DNA of 64,000 nt from Favolaschia claudopus (Eukaryota; Basidiomycota; Agaricomycetes; Agaricales; Mycenaceae), in the NCBI GenBank assembly GCA_037176885.1, contig JAWWNJ010000054.1, positions 310,001 through 374,000 on the forward strand, read 5' to 3'. The position numbers were made by a program, and so were the translations under genes. Of the stretch, positions 9,953-21,346 are shown piece after piece (positions within the stretch are counted from its first letter, which is position 1; each line of letters starts with the position of its first letter). The notes under the pieces are model-generated. The model ran no database searches. It had not been told where the DNA came from and saw only the letters and a program-made list of their open reading frames with translations.

Positions 9953-10268
9953 CCCACTGAGGGTCCAACAATATTTTCGAGGATTTAGATGAAGAGAGGG
10001 TGTCTATGTTCACAGATTTGTAGTGTGTAAACGACCGATTGATGAAAGTTGCCAAAATTGATGGCACTGATGTCTCACTTTTCGCCAGCTCCCGACCATC
10101 TATGGCCAAAACTCGTGCTTAGACATCTAAATGGGGCCTAAATAACTCATATTGAGTATACAGTTACATGATTTGCCCAATTTTCCCCGAATGCGACCAA
10201 TAGTCAAAGTGTGTAAAGGAATGTCGCTGTGTAAAGCAGCGTCAAAATACTGTATCATTTTGCTGGTA

Positions 10269-10781
10269 CTGTACTATTTCGATCAATTCGCCTGTCACGC
10301 GTCCAAGGGACCTAAATTGACGAAATTTTTCATGCATGTCACAGGTCACCGCGCCGATTGACGAATGTGATAAAAAAAGTCGCAAAATCCCGAAAAAAAT
10401 TGCCGAAAGGCGTATTTTTCTTCCTGCGCGCTCAACCGCGCGCAATTTGTGGCCGATTCTTTCACCTGATCGCCGTTGACACGGAACGACGGAAAATGAC
10501 GGCTTTTCATACCAAATCAAGCCAACCGAGGCTAGCCATCACTGTCAATCAGGCGCTTGACGGCAATGCTGCTTAAATGAATAATTAGCAGAAAATCTTC
10601 AATTTCTGCCCCGTTTTCGCTTCTAATAATCTTCTCAAAGGGTGGAGGAAAGTGGTCGGTTTTCAAGGCAATAGACGAATATTCTTGCGTGTCACAGTGC
10701 TTTTGGTCCATTGACGAATGTCAAATTTCGTTCCGGTGTGTCACAGGTCACAGGCCGGGCGAATCGACCGAAATACTACAG
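10269..10781. mobile_element. CTGTACTATTTCGATCAATTC-type MITE, 513 bp
   Basis: The ends CTGTACTATTTCGATCAA and their inverted, slightly diverged partner are flanked by TA (10267-10268, 10782-10783). The arms also share GTCAC..GTCACAGG segments. Relatives lie at 35408-35567, 52772-53795 and 55810-56078. Confidence 0.8.
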
Positions 10782-11300
10782 TACTTACTATTCCTGGCGG
10801 GTGGCAAAATAGTAAGTACCGATGAATGGGGAAGCTTGCTTCCCCATAATTGCTCTCTAAGTACGTTCGAAGTCCGTTATCTTATCGCGTTTGTAAGTAA
10901 TTGCCTTTTTGGGACGTCAGAGGTGGGGGAGGCCAAGGGGGGTTTGGAGGCGGTTTGATAAAAATGTCCTTTTTTTGGGGTGACATCAGATTTTGCCGCC
11001 ACTGGTGTTTAGGCCGAGGACGGGCACGGTTCGATTTCCGGCCGAGGCCGCGGATTTGATGAATTTGATCGCAGTGTCAATTTGCATCAAAAGTTCCAGA
11101 AATAGGCTGTTCTATTTTTAGGGGTGGCATCAGATGGCGCCGCCACTGCTCGCCATATGCAAACGGGGGAGGGGTGGGACCTCGCTCTGGAGAGCACCGA
11201 GCCATTGCGTATGACCAGCTTATTCGTTCCGCCATGCCATCCTCCCTTGCCCTGCCCTGCGAATCCCAAACCTCTGGACACCAACACACATAAGGACCGC
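10782..11300. other. No gene; two solo transposon ends
   Basis: Apart from the solo GCCGCCACTG ends near 11000 and 11145 I recognise nothing here. The overlapping open frames on both strands at 11077-11480 show no domain. Confidence 0.4.
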
Positions 11301-11329
11301 CGGGAAAGAATTTGCAGAAGGCTACGACT

Positions 11330-12050
11330 ATACTTACGGCTCCGAGCTCACTCCTTGTCTCGTTCACTGCCTGCAAACAAAGTATCAACAGCTTTATCCT
11401 CGAACGCTGGCGCAAGCAATAGTTTATCTCCAGTCTCGGGCTTGGTCTTCGGGAGATTCCCCGTCTTCGCTGAGCGCTGATCCTCCGCTCGCCTTACATA
11501 CACGTCCTTTGCAACGCGCGCTGAGATCTCCGCCAGTCAGCGCTAGTCGGCTTCGAACTGACTTCTCTCCCTACAATGCTCACCGTTTCCGCTGCCGGCT
11601 TGCATCCTCCCTGGTGTGTGACGCCTGTGGGGCCTTTGACGAAACGAGAGGTCATTACTTGCTCCATTGTCGTCTATGTTCACAACCTGTTCAGATCACC
11701 TCTTTCTCCCCTGGTATCCTTTGAGCAGTCGACGTGCGTACCATACACAATTATCCTAAACCCTTCAAGCCTCTTGTCGAATATATGCGGTGCACCGGTC
11801 GCTTTCAGTAAGTTGTGTCCCCTTATGTTTGTCCGTTCTCTTTTTTTTTGTTCCCGTACTTCCGTCTCGGTTAGTTTAGTACAGAATAACCCCCGCTATC
11901 ATATGTTATGCCTCTCTCTTCGAGTTTTCTCTATGCTTAATGATTCACTTCTCAATATAAACTCACCTTCACCTATATACTCTGGCTTGCCCAGCCAGTA
12001 CTGCCGCCCTTACAATCAGGTACGGCGTAATATTTCTACTAGAACTCAAG
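11330..12050 (+). pseudogene. 5'-truncated LINE (Tad1-like) 3' remnant
   Basis: Bases 11509-11724 read the segment LASSLVCDACGAFDETRGHYLLHC. This matches the Cys/His cluster found after the reverse transcriptase in many fungal LINE ORF2 proteins. Downstream is an untranslated tail whose last part (GTACTGCCGC, then CAGGTACGGC, then AGAACT.CAAG) is shared with the tail of the element at 29488-31390. Frameshifts and stops interrupt the upstream part, and the reverse transcriptase itself is absent. Confidence 0.6.
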
Positions 12051-12165
12051 TGACAGTAGTTTCACGTACGAGCTACGAATTCTCAGGAGCCAGCACTATT
12101 TGCTATTAAGCGTTGAAGCACAGGAAGCACAGTACCTGTTATATGTTATATCGATATATAGCGCA

Positions 12166-12533
12166 AGTGGGTGACTTCCCGTAAGATAAATTTATGCTGG
12201 CACAATTTCTGAGGTTGTTTGAGAGTGCTAGTGATGCAATCAAACTGGCGATATTTTCATCGCAAAACAAATCTACCAGGCGCGCGACTTCCCTGTTTGT
12301 AGCAGAGAGTTTGCAGGACCTGATGGGGTGTCAACAAGTGTCTGGAGATTTATTTTTGGGTCTTTAAATCTAGTGGATCTAGTGGAGGGGTGCCGACCCC
12401 CCATCCAAACTTTATTGTTATTCGACTGATGCCGACTAAATCTTCGCTCGATTTGGGTGCGAAGAGTGATGGGGTCCCGACAGCTGTCTCGAAATATTCT
12501 GGTGGAGTAAATTTACTTTACGGGAAGTCACCC
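12166..12533. mobile_element. MITE with TGGGTGACTTCCCGTAA ends
   Basis: The left end TGGGTGACTTCCCGTAAGAT and the right-end inverted copy TTTACGGGAAGTCACCCA frame about 365 bp. A target duplication is not clear, so the superfamily is open. No coding capacity. Confidence 0.55.
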
Positions 12534-14377
12534 AGTGGCTCAACATCTTGTAGGATACACAATTTGAGCGAATAAATTAAATATACCAATTCTGGAACTG
12601 TGTTACGGTTCAACAGAATGTCCTCCCCAATGCTAGTGTTGTCCTCTCACGTCGTACTCTCTGATGTACTCGTCGATAGGGTCGTAGAAAGCTGTGACAC
12701 AATGGTAAGTATGAACAATTCGCAGACATAACCCGACAACGCACGTAGACAAGAAGGATCGTCCAGCTGGTTGGGGCGGGGAAGGAATTGGCGGACAATG
12801 AAGTACAATGAAGAAAAGAGGATGATTCCACCACGCTGATCAATACAATGAGCATTAACATCAGCAGTCGAACGAATGACATAAGACATAGCTCAGATTC
12901 CATGGCCTCATTGCGCAGAGTAGATATATGAGGCCGGTGAGTTGACAAGAGCATAGGGGCAAAATTGAGCGCCACGTATGCTGTAGGCACACAAGACATG
13001 AATCGATACATGCCTATTACTCGGTTCTCTCGTTCTTGCCCCTATGGCAAGGTTACAGGTAAAGAATCCGAATGAGATCTTAAGCTTTGAGCTAGCTTCA
13101 AGTTGAGATTGGGGAAGCTATTGCTTGGGAGAGCGCAATGAGTTTGAGCAACACATGACCATGCTTGACTTCGAATACCAAAGACTTGGCCCAGAAAAGA
13201 GACTTCACGAGCTCGAGAGATTCATGAGAGCTAAGCTTTGCAATTTTGCGAGTTGGCGCTGATCCATTGACTGTATGAAAGGCAGCGGGCGGGGTGAGTT
13301 GGGTGGGAAGAGAGGGATCGAATCGCGGGGGGATGCATTCGCGGTTCGCAATATTTTGCTATATATTACTGCTCAGATTCCGTGATATTCACCGGGCAAA
13401 GCGACGAGCTACAAGAGGCGGCGAAATTTCGAATTATTACGACCGTTGGAAGCGGCGTAGCGTAGTCGGCTCATTCAGTGAACCAGAGATTAAGACACAA
13501 GACAAAGTCCGAGTCCGGATCCAGACTCAGAGCGAGCTGTAACTTGAAGCCAAGGGAGAGAGCTCTGAGGGAGAGTCTGAGTCTTCGTCTCGGGACCTTG
13601 GTCGCCAGAGAAGGGTTCAGAAAATGGTGTGACTCTCACGGAAGCGCCACGCCGGAGGTGGCCCGAGCGCTCGCCGAGAGAAACACCGCCTCACAGATTA
13701 GATGGATACTTCCTGTTATCTGGCGTTATCTGGCGTTATCAGGGTCTTCTGGACTGTTCTGGACCTATTACGGCATTTGATCTTTAGACTAATCCTCTAT
13801 GCAAACTGCAATAAAAACACGTGATAGTGTAACACTTTCTTTTCTTTGAAAACTCTTGGTAAATGGCTCGCGAATTAATCCACCCGCACTTGTCTATGTT
13901 CAGTATGCTGGATATCCTTGATGATGTCTGTATGTTCCAGCACTGAGCCCCGCGTGGATTGATGTTCAATAGAGCCGTGAACCTGAATACCACGTAAGTA
14001 GCTAGCGTGGTCAGGATTGCAATGCAGGAAACTAACAGCTCATCCCTAAGTCTGTCAGCTTTGTGTTGAAGACCAGAAATGTCCTCAACCCGAGAGCCGT
14101 GAAAGCATATCGGGAGCAAAGTTTGATTGAAACACCTGAGTCCACAAAAATAAATTCCTCATGAGGTCTGTGCTTAATTCTCCCACATTGTGCGGCAGAA
14201 CATCGTACTTATGATGATTTTTCCTGACAAATTTATAAACTCCATGAGCCTTCAGCTCCCCTGGATACAATGTGCCAGGTAGTCCGTCACAGGCTCTGAT
14301 ATAGGGCAAGAAAGAGCAGATTTAGTCATGTCAGGACTCAGCAAAGAAGCAGATTAAAATGGGATATTTGTGGGATA
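12534..14377. other. No supportable gene
   Basis: A 133-codon minus-strand frame at 12610-13011 has hydrophobic stretches (LLMLMLIVLISVV) but no family I recognise, and a competing frame is equally open. A purine-rich stretch lies at 13270-13700, with a short GTTATCTGGC duplication at about 13720-13740. Nothing can be called with confidence. Confidence 0.4.
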
Positions 14378-14773
14378 CTATCCTGCCAAATAGGTCTGGA
14401 TTTGCACAACGAGTCTGGATTTTCGATTTTCCTCTTCCCCCTTTTCAGTTTGGACCTCCGGACTTTTCGGAACCTGTTTATATGCCTTTCAGCTACAGAT
14501 TCTACAAGTTTCGTAGCGATACGGCTACAGGAAGGCAGTAAGAAAAACGGGCTTTCATCAAGGGATTTTGATGGATTGACAGCACAGATCAAAAAACGGC
14601 GAATGTTTCCTGACATTGGACTTGCATGAAATCGTAAGGTTTGTAGCTCTATCTGTAGGGAATTGCTACCAGAATAAATGCCGAAAGGTCCGGAGATTCA
14701 AATTGAAAAGGGAGAAGAGAAAAATCGAAAATCCAGAGTCATTGTGCAAATCCAGACCTATTTGGCAGGATAG
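14378..14773. mobile_element. 396-bp MITE, copy B
   Basis: Same family and exactly the same length as the element at 6429-6824. Ends are CTATCCTGCCAAATAGGTCT, with TA duplications at 14376-14377 and 14774-14775. The arms share the CCTCCGGACTTTTCGG segment with copy A. Confidence 0.85.
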
Positions 14774-15436
14774 TATAGAAACTTCGTCAAAAAATGCGAA
14801 TCCGCAGCTCTGAGCTCATTGAACTTGGTGGATGTATTTCTATTCTTGGGGTAAGCCCAGGTTAATGTGCCAGGAATTTTTATGTGTTCCCGGAGAATCA
14901 AAATATCAGAGATTCAAAAGCCCTCACTTTCTGTGTCAATGAGAAATATCGTCCTCAAGGACGGCTTTCGGCCGTCCGCCGGCAGCAGCAATTGAGCCGG
15001 AGGTTGTGTAAGCCGGAATTGAAAATTTGAAATAGCTGACATCGGCCTGAAGCCCCGGGCTGCACAGATGCGTCGGATCACAGTGTGCCTGATGCCGCCC
15101 CCGAGCGAGAAGTGCCGCCGACGACCTCAGAGTCATAAAATACAGTGAAGCCTAACCCAAGGAGAAAACCCGCATGAATATTAGCTGCGAGAAAGAACAA
15201 AAAAAAATTAGGCGTACGTAGTATGGATCTCGCGAATGTGATCCCCCTTGAAAGTTGACGGATATTAGAAAATAGACAATCTTGAGGAAGAGGCAATATA
15301 GGGGTGTATACGTATCAAACGGAAAGCTTTTGCGGGACAGGGATGTTGCCTGGAAAGATGGCGGGCTCAAGAGGGGGAACTTCAAAAAAAATGGGTGAAC
15401 GAATGATGAAAGGAACGATTACATAAGTACTCGTAA
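14774..15436. other. No gene recognised
   Basis: The open frames on the minus strand near 14936-15385 have no domain and no clear splice structure. I see no repeats shared with the rest of the window. Confidence 0.4.
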
Positions 15437-15895
15437 ATCATTTTTTTACGACTTCAGCAATGGGGAACAAACACGGACAAAGCTGCCATTTACGGTAGTG
15501 GAGCTCTTCTGGATGCCTTTCAGGATACTCCCATCCTCGGAACCCTCACTGCTGCGCTCTGGCTTGTACAGCTTATCACTGAAGCTCCAGATGTGAACCA
15601 TTACCCTTTCCTCAGTCACCGCTCTTTCCAGCTTAGCTCTGTGACTCTCCAAGAGTTCAAAATTTTGCAACCTCGCGGCAGCCGGCAAGCCCTTGCCGAG
15701 GGTCGTCCGAGGAAACGACGGGTAGCCGGAGATGGTAATATTAAATTATCGTTAGATCAGAGCGCTGTCCTTGGCAAAATTCTATTCCGAGCACCGCGTG
15801 ACGACTTGAGACTTTTTCCCTGGCTGCGATATGGTTCTCACAGCTGCTGGTTTGCCCAAATTGGGTTGTATCATTCAAATGTCATGGCTTACTGA
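15437..15895 (+). CDS. Unrecognised 150-codon open segment
   Basis: The frame is open from 15437 to 15895 without an ATG in the first 50 codons. A splice-acceptor-like CTTCAG sits at 15452-15457. Its composition is protein-like, for example the segment GALLDAFQDTPILGTLTAAL, and a basic patch RPRKRRV follows. I recognise no family. A perfect 11-bp hairpin (GCCGTTCTGCC) lies just beyond, at 15967-15989. It may be an exon of a decayed gene. Confidence 0.25.
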   Translation: MIFLRLQQWGTNTDKAAIYGSGALLDAFQDTPILGTLTAALWLVQLITEAPDVNHYPFLSHRSFQLSSVTLQEFKILQPRGSRQALAEGRPRKRRVAGDGNIKLSLDQSAVLGKILFRAPRDDLRLFPWLRYGSHSCWFAQIGLYHSNVMAY

Positions 15896-16450
15896 GATTT
15901 TTCACACAAAATCGCTCCCACTTGGGTGTCGGCTGAAATTTCTTTTTAGGTCCTGCCACGGTAATTGCCGTTCTGCCAGGCAGAACGGCAGAACTCAGCC
16001 AAACAGTTCTGCCACGTTCACTATGAGCGGGATGTGAATCTCCAAAGCTGCAAAGTATTTATAATGCCATTGACCTTAGTGAATATGTATTTTGAATCTT
16101 ACGCCATCCAAGTACTGTGTGTACAGTGGTGGCAAATAGAAATTGCCGTGGCTTTTTGGTGAAAATCTGGCTGTATACTTCACCGAATGACCTCAAGTAA
16201 AATGTAGAGATGGGTATGTGATACTTTTGTACCTCTTAGATCAGTCAGCAATATATTATGCCCTAAGAATGCATCAATCATAGGATGATTTCCGATTGTT
16301 GCCATATTCGGAAAAACACAATGAACCCTCAGTGAAAAGGTGGATGAAAGTACTTAAGAAACAGTCCTAGTTTCTACTTTGGTTGAATGGAATTGACCCT
16401 GATTTGAGCTCACAGCAGCCGCTCAAAGTTGGCTATTTTCACACAAAATA

Positions 16451-19400
16451 AGATAGGCCGCATCCATAGACAGCAAGCCGTGACCGTGACTAGTAACAAA
16501 GTCACGGTTTCGACCATCTCTCTAATATCTCAACGACGAGGACGAAAATAAAAAATTTATTCCGTAAATCGATAGCGAGGACCCTTAGCTTGGTTGTCCT
16601 GAGTTTTGAGAAAAATCTGTGTGATATTGAGCGAGGAGATAGAATTTTGGCGGTAAAATGGGGTATCTTCTCAGTTCAACCCGCGACTTTCGGGGTGAAA
16701 GCACATTATAGGAGTGTTAAATAGTCGTTTAAACAAGTGTTCTACTGATACAAACAAGGTATGTATCATACACAACATTGGAGGGATACAACGGAACTCA
16801 GAATACAACCGACACGAGAATACATGCAGAGCCGACAACATTGTTAAAGGGAAAACAGGAACAGCATTGAAAACACGAAGAGAAAGCGCAAGATTGAGAT
16901 CTAAGAAGAGTCATAGCCCTCAGCGCGGAGTTTGTCGAATAAGTTATTGGGTAGAGTTCGATGCCCGTGATATTGCTTCGTGGCATATGTAGCCCATTTG
17001 CCATCCAGACCGCGACGATAGGCATCGAGAAAGCGGAGGGAACGATTGGCATATCTATAGAGAAAAGAGAGAATTTAATGCGCTGAGACTTGCAGGCGAA
17101 ATGGAGACTCACTTGCGCATCACATTCAGACTGATGGAGTCGAGTGCGGCGATCACATTGCGTTCCAGATCTTCCTCCTTCGAAGAAACGGGGTTCATGC
17201 GATAAACACGCTTCGACGCACCCCAGCACTGTTCAAGGAAATTCAGCTCACAATGGAATTTCGGGAGGAAGAGTGCTCGAAATCCCCGAGCCTCGCATGC
17301 CGTCTCGAGAAGAGACTTCCCAGCCTTAAAATCGGGCTGGTTGTACAAGAAACGACGACAACAGCAGCTGGTCTTGCCATCCGGGCACTTGAATCCTTTG
17401 CACGAAGCATTTAGCTTTGCCTCCGCATGAAAGCCGCGCTCCTTCAAAATGATTGCCATTCCTTTGAATTTGCCGGGGTGTTCGGGATGGTCGAGAGGGA
17501 AATAAAGTGGTTGGGGGCTGCCGTTGGGGAGAACACCATCGCGCATACGAATGAGTTCCTTCAGGTAGTTGCCTTTGGTGTCGTACATGGGCCGTCCATC
17601 AGGTCCAACTTTGTTGACAGAGCACAAGAAATTTTTGTCGTCCTTCGGGATGAACTTGACCATCTTTGTGGCAGACAGTGCGTCTCCTGCTCTTTTCGTG
17701 TGAGTGGTGGCGTTATCAAAGATGAATATGTGTTTTTCGTTCGCGTAGTCGTGAGAGAGAATATCCATAGCGTGATTCGTTTGTTTGATCACATCTTCGT
17801 TGGTGAAGTAACCCTCCCGGTTCTTCCCAGCTTTGAAGAGAACCCTGGCCGATTCCTTGCCATCTTTCGAGCGCAGCCAGCCGTAGTCCGCTGAAACGAA
17901 GTCCGACACCATCAGAGATGCGCCTTCACCCTTCTTCCGAGGCTCCGGTGTCTCTGTTTCATGCACCCATCGCGTCAGCCGCCGATCGTGCGCATAATCG
18001 TGAAACCAAATCACGATGACTTGACCTGGCGGCAGCTTCATCACCAGCTCTTTGTTCTCCAGCACCCATTTCCTCGTCTGATACTCAAGCTCTGTAAACG
18101 CGGGGATGAACTCCGTCTGCCGATAGTACACGACATCCGCGCGTTCGTGACCATCGACATACTGCCCCGAGGGATTCTTCGTCCAGCGATAGCCCATGCT
18201 CTTCATCCATCGCTGCGCCGTTGCGAGGTGGATGCCTTTCTTCAACTTCAATCGGGTCTTGATTTCTGGTCGGTCGATGTAATGGACGATGTCAAGAGCT
18301 CTGACGTATTTTCCTAGGCTTTGCAGGTGCATCGCAATCTCATTCGCAACATCGGCGTCCTCCAGAATACAGCGCTCTCGGTTCCAGCTGCCGTAGGGGC
18401 TCATCGGTATGTCGTCTGAGTCCTTCATAAACGCACGAGTCCACTCCCGAAGCTTTCTAGCCAGCCAAGGTCCTTTTTGTGCTGCGTGTGCAGCTGTCAA
18501 CGAAGCCGAGATCCATTTTGAGTGAACAGACAGTTGACCGGTAGGAGCTGTCTTGTCGCTAGTGTAGAGATGCAGAAACGAGGCCATCCATTCGAGCCGG
18601 GTGCGAGTGTAGAGGTGTAGTTTGCATTTCTTATATCCGGCACCTTTATTGCGTGGAGGACGAAGAAGGTTATTGATTGCTTTCAGCGCAGCTCTAGCCG
18701 TTTCTTTGGATGGTGCTGTGAACTCTCCGCCGCAGGAGTCGCCGTCAGGTTGTGTTGTCGAGGGATTACTAGGTGGTTCTCGTTCGTTTGGTCCAGGTGC
18801 ATCGTTGTCGCGGTCCCGTAAGTCGTCTGATTCGTATTCCTCATAGTACTCGTCGTCGGCAGAGAAGTTAAAGCGCCAAGAATCAGCAGGTGGGCTAGCG
18901 TTTGAGAGAGGGGTGTGAGAATCGGCCCAGGGATTAGCGAAGGGATTAGACGGTGGAAATGGGGGCCCGGAGCCTGGTGAGTGAGTGCCGCTCGAGTTAT
19001 TCTGAGTATGGTGCATGTCTTGGGCAGGTTGCGTAGCAGCAGGAGGTTTTGGTGCAGATGCAGTAGCTGGTCTATAGCCGGGCATTCGTTTCCGAGCTTC
19101 TTCGTAAAGTTGGTCATCCCAATCTCCTTCGCCATAGTCGTCGTCCTCATCCTCTTCATCCTCTTCGTCCTCTTCGTCGTCCGCAAGGTCCTCTTCCTCC
19201 TCTCCAGTCTCATCGTCGGATACAGGCTCTAGATTAGGCAGAACGATGTCGTCGTCGGGAAACGGAGATGCAGGACGTAATGGAGGCATAGCAGGTGAGT
19301 TCGGTCTTCTTTCTTCGGATCCATCGAAGTTGCCCAGCGCTGTCGGCTCGGAAAGCGTCCCATGAATCGGAAGCGAAGAGAAGTTGGCTCCGGGCTCTTC

Positions 19401-20009
19401 AGAATAGTCCGTCTCGGATTCTACCGTCGCATTTGCAAGATAGACAGTGAACTGCAAGGTATGATGTGTCTTGGCTGTGGGTCTGCTTGCTGGTCTCTTA
19501 CATTTTCCTTGCCAGCCTTGGGCACCTTGGAGTGTCCATAGCGTCCCTGTTTGAGCCCTGCGCGCTGCGCTTTGCGTTTTGTGGGCGGCATGAGTCCGTT
19601 TCGGGACGCGACAAAGTGGTTAGAGTCAAGCCCAGATCAGCTGATCGTGTCTAGCACTGACCACTATTCTTCTCTGCCTCAATTTGTTTTCTATCGCTAA
19701 ATTATTTACATCTGTACTGTAGATACCTAAATCACAACCTTGAATGCTTTTCTGACCCTCACCGCCCCGAAAGTCGCGGGTTGAACTGAGAAGATACCCC
19801 ATTTTACCGCCAAAATTCTATCTCCTCGCTCAATATCACACAGATTTTTCTCAAAACTCAGGACAACCAAGCTAAGGGTTCTCGCTATCGATTTACGGAA
19901 CAAGTTTTTTATTTTCGTCCTCGTCGTTGAGATATTAGAGAGATGGTCGAAACCGTGACTTTGTTACTAGTCACGGTCACGGCTTGCTGTCTATGGATGC
20001 GGCCTATCT
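16451..20009 (-). mobile_element. 3,559-bp DNA transposon with ~245-bp TIRs
   Basis: The TIRs run from 16451 to about 16696 and from about 19768 to 20009, starting AGATAGGCCGCATCCATAGA. They agree except for scattered substitutions. TA duplications at 16449-16450 and 20010-20011 match the Tc1/mariner group. One gene, read on the minus strand, fills the interior. Confidence 0.9.
16901..19591 (-). CDS. DDE-type transposase, three exons
   Basis: Exons 19591-19502, 19451-17113 and 17054-16901, with introns of 50 and 58 bp, give 860 residues in one frame. The start ATG at 19591 is followed by a basic segment (MPPTKRKAQRAGLKQGRYGH). A highly acidic stretch lies around residues 105-145. The catalytic half reads VIWFHD (about 514), then IFDNATTH (about 610), a Cys cluster CPDGKTSCCCRR, and FHCELNFLEQCWG (about 767). 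This is the D..D..E order of the large basidiomycete transposase family distantly related to Tc1/mariner. The last exon reads RSLRFLDAYRRGLDGK, which is typical of that family's end. From memory, relatives read HDESTFYANDRR where this copy reads HDYAHDRR, so about four residues next to the first aspartate seem deleted. The frame is otherwise open. Confidence 0.85.
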
Positions 20010-20365
20010 TAGCTGAAAATGCAGAGAAAATAGCTAAAAGGACCAACTTCAATTAAAGCAGCCGTTGTGAGCTCAAATGAGGTTCAATTCCAGTCAATCA
20101 AAGTGATAACTAGCATTGTTTTTCAAGTACTTTCATCCTGTTATGACACTTTTTTGCTGAGGATACATTGAGCTTTTCCAGATATGGCAATAATCAGAAA
20201 CTGTCCTGTAATTGATGCATCGTCAGGGCATAATAGATAGCTGAGTATTCTAGGTGGTACAGTAGTATCATATATTTATCTCTACATCTTATTTCAGGTC
20301 ATTCGGTGAAGTATACAGCAAGATTTTGGCCAAAAAGCCACGGCAATTTCTATTTGCCACCACTG

Positions 20366-20987
20366 TATGTATGCACGGGCGGTTTGGTTGCCTCCGGGAA
20401 ACCGTGACGGTTCAAAAAATATTCATTTTTTTACCCTATTTTCACCCCATTTTTGCTAAAAATCCTCGGAAACATCGTTTCCGACTATTTCTGTCGCCGC
20501 CAGGCTCCTCAAAGTTGGCCCAAAGTCAAAATTTGCCCTTGATCGCAGCAAATTTTACGTTCTCGGTTGCCCGGTCACGCTCGCAGCTGCTCTGGTTGCG
20601 TTGCCGAAGGCGGGTCACGGTGTCACGGTGCCGGGGTTGGTTGCCTCGGAGAGCGAGAAGGGGTGTGCGCACTGAGTCCTCGGACTGGTCAGGAAGCCGT
20701 GCCAGGAATCGGGTGAGGACTGCGGGATTGATGATCCGTCCATTACAAAGAGCCATTCCCGCCGCAGAGCGAATGAGTGTACATATACCTGCCAATCGCT
20801 CAACTTTCAAGGCATCGACACGAAATCAGTGGGAAAGTTGCTTAGTCAGCGCACGATCCTTTTCGGGGTGATTGCCCATACCCAAGCTTTGGGCAGGATC
20901 AATCACCCGTGCACCATCAGTTGAAAAGGTGCGTCATCACGTTGCAATCAATCCTGATCAGCAGAGATCACTCGGAAGAACGTCATA
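20366..20987. other. No gene recognised
   Basis: Two GTGACGG/TCACGG-rich patches lie at 20380-20415 and 20610-20650. A CCCAAGCTTTGGG palindrome sits at 20881-20893, just beyond the truncated end of the Helitron gene. It could be a remnant of a Helitron 3' hairpin, but no CTRR end is convincing. Confidence 0.35.
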
Positions 20988-21342
20988 CAGCCGTTTCAGA
21001 AAAAGAATGCGGGTTTTGATCTTCTTTCCTTTTCGATTTTAATTGACAGTTGTTGACGATTCCTTCAACGGCACCGTGCGGCTCCACAAGTCTCCACAAC
21101 TGCCGTGAGCTTCGGTGTAAACAACTGGGCTCAAGCACGCATTTGAGCCCTGCTGGAGGTCAGATTGGAGCTCTGATGTATTCACAAAGGTTCAGGGAGC
21201 CTCACCAACTCACTCTCTGGCAAGAAAGAGACGAATAGCTGATTCGGCAAGGGTGGAGCCGAGGACGCGGGACCAAACACAGGTCAGCAGATTTCGAAAA
21301 CGAAAATCAATCAAAACCCGCATTCTTTTTCCGAAACGGCTG
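20988..21342. mobile_element. CAGCCGTTTC-type MITE inserted at the Helitron gene end
   Basis: The ends CAGCCGTTTCAGAAAAAGAA and their inverted partner are flanked by TA (20986-20987 and 21343-21344). It truncates the Helitron helicase frame right after the GGQH motif, replacing its normal C-terminus. A relative is at 56900-57248. Confidence 0.82.
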
Positions 21343-21346
21343 TATG

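Larger units (their letters stand above)
16124..20365. mobile_element. Fold-back MITE hosting a larger transposon
   Basis: The ends CAGTGGTGGCAAATAGAAAT are flanked by TA (16122-16123 and 20366-20367). The left arm (16124-16448) and right arm (20012-20365) are inverted copies of each other over nearly their full length, though diverged. The 3,559-bp element fills the centre. Without it this would be a ~680-bp hairpin element. A fragment of the same family is at 4996-5095. Confidence 0.85.

Noticed and set aside
12610..13011. Membrane receptor gene on the minus strand
   Set aside because: It has hydrophobic stretches only, with a competing open frame, no family motif and no splice support.
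18683..19213. A 176-codon frame inside the transposase gene
   Set aside because: It is a frame shadow produced by the acidic GAA/GAT-rich stretch of the real transposase.
20881..20905. Helitron 3' terminal hairpin at CCCAAGCTTTGGG
   Set aside because: The palindrome is short and the only nearby CTAA is not at a convincing distance or followed by a supported AT target.
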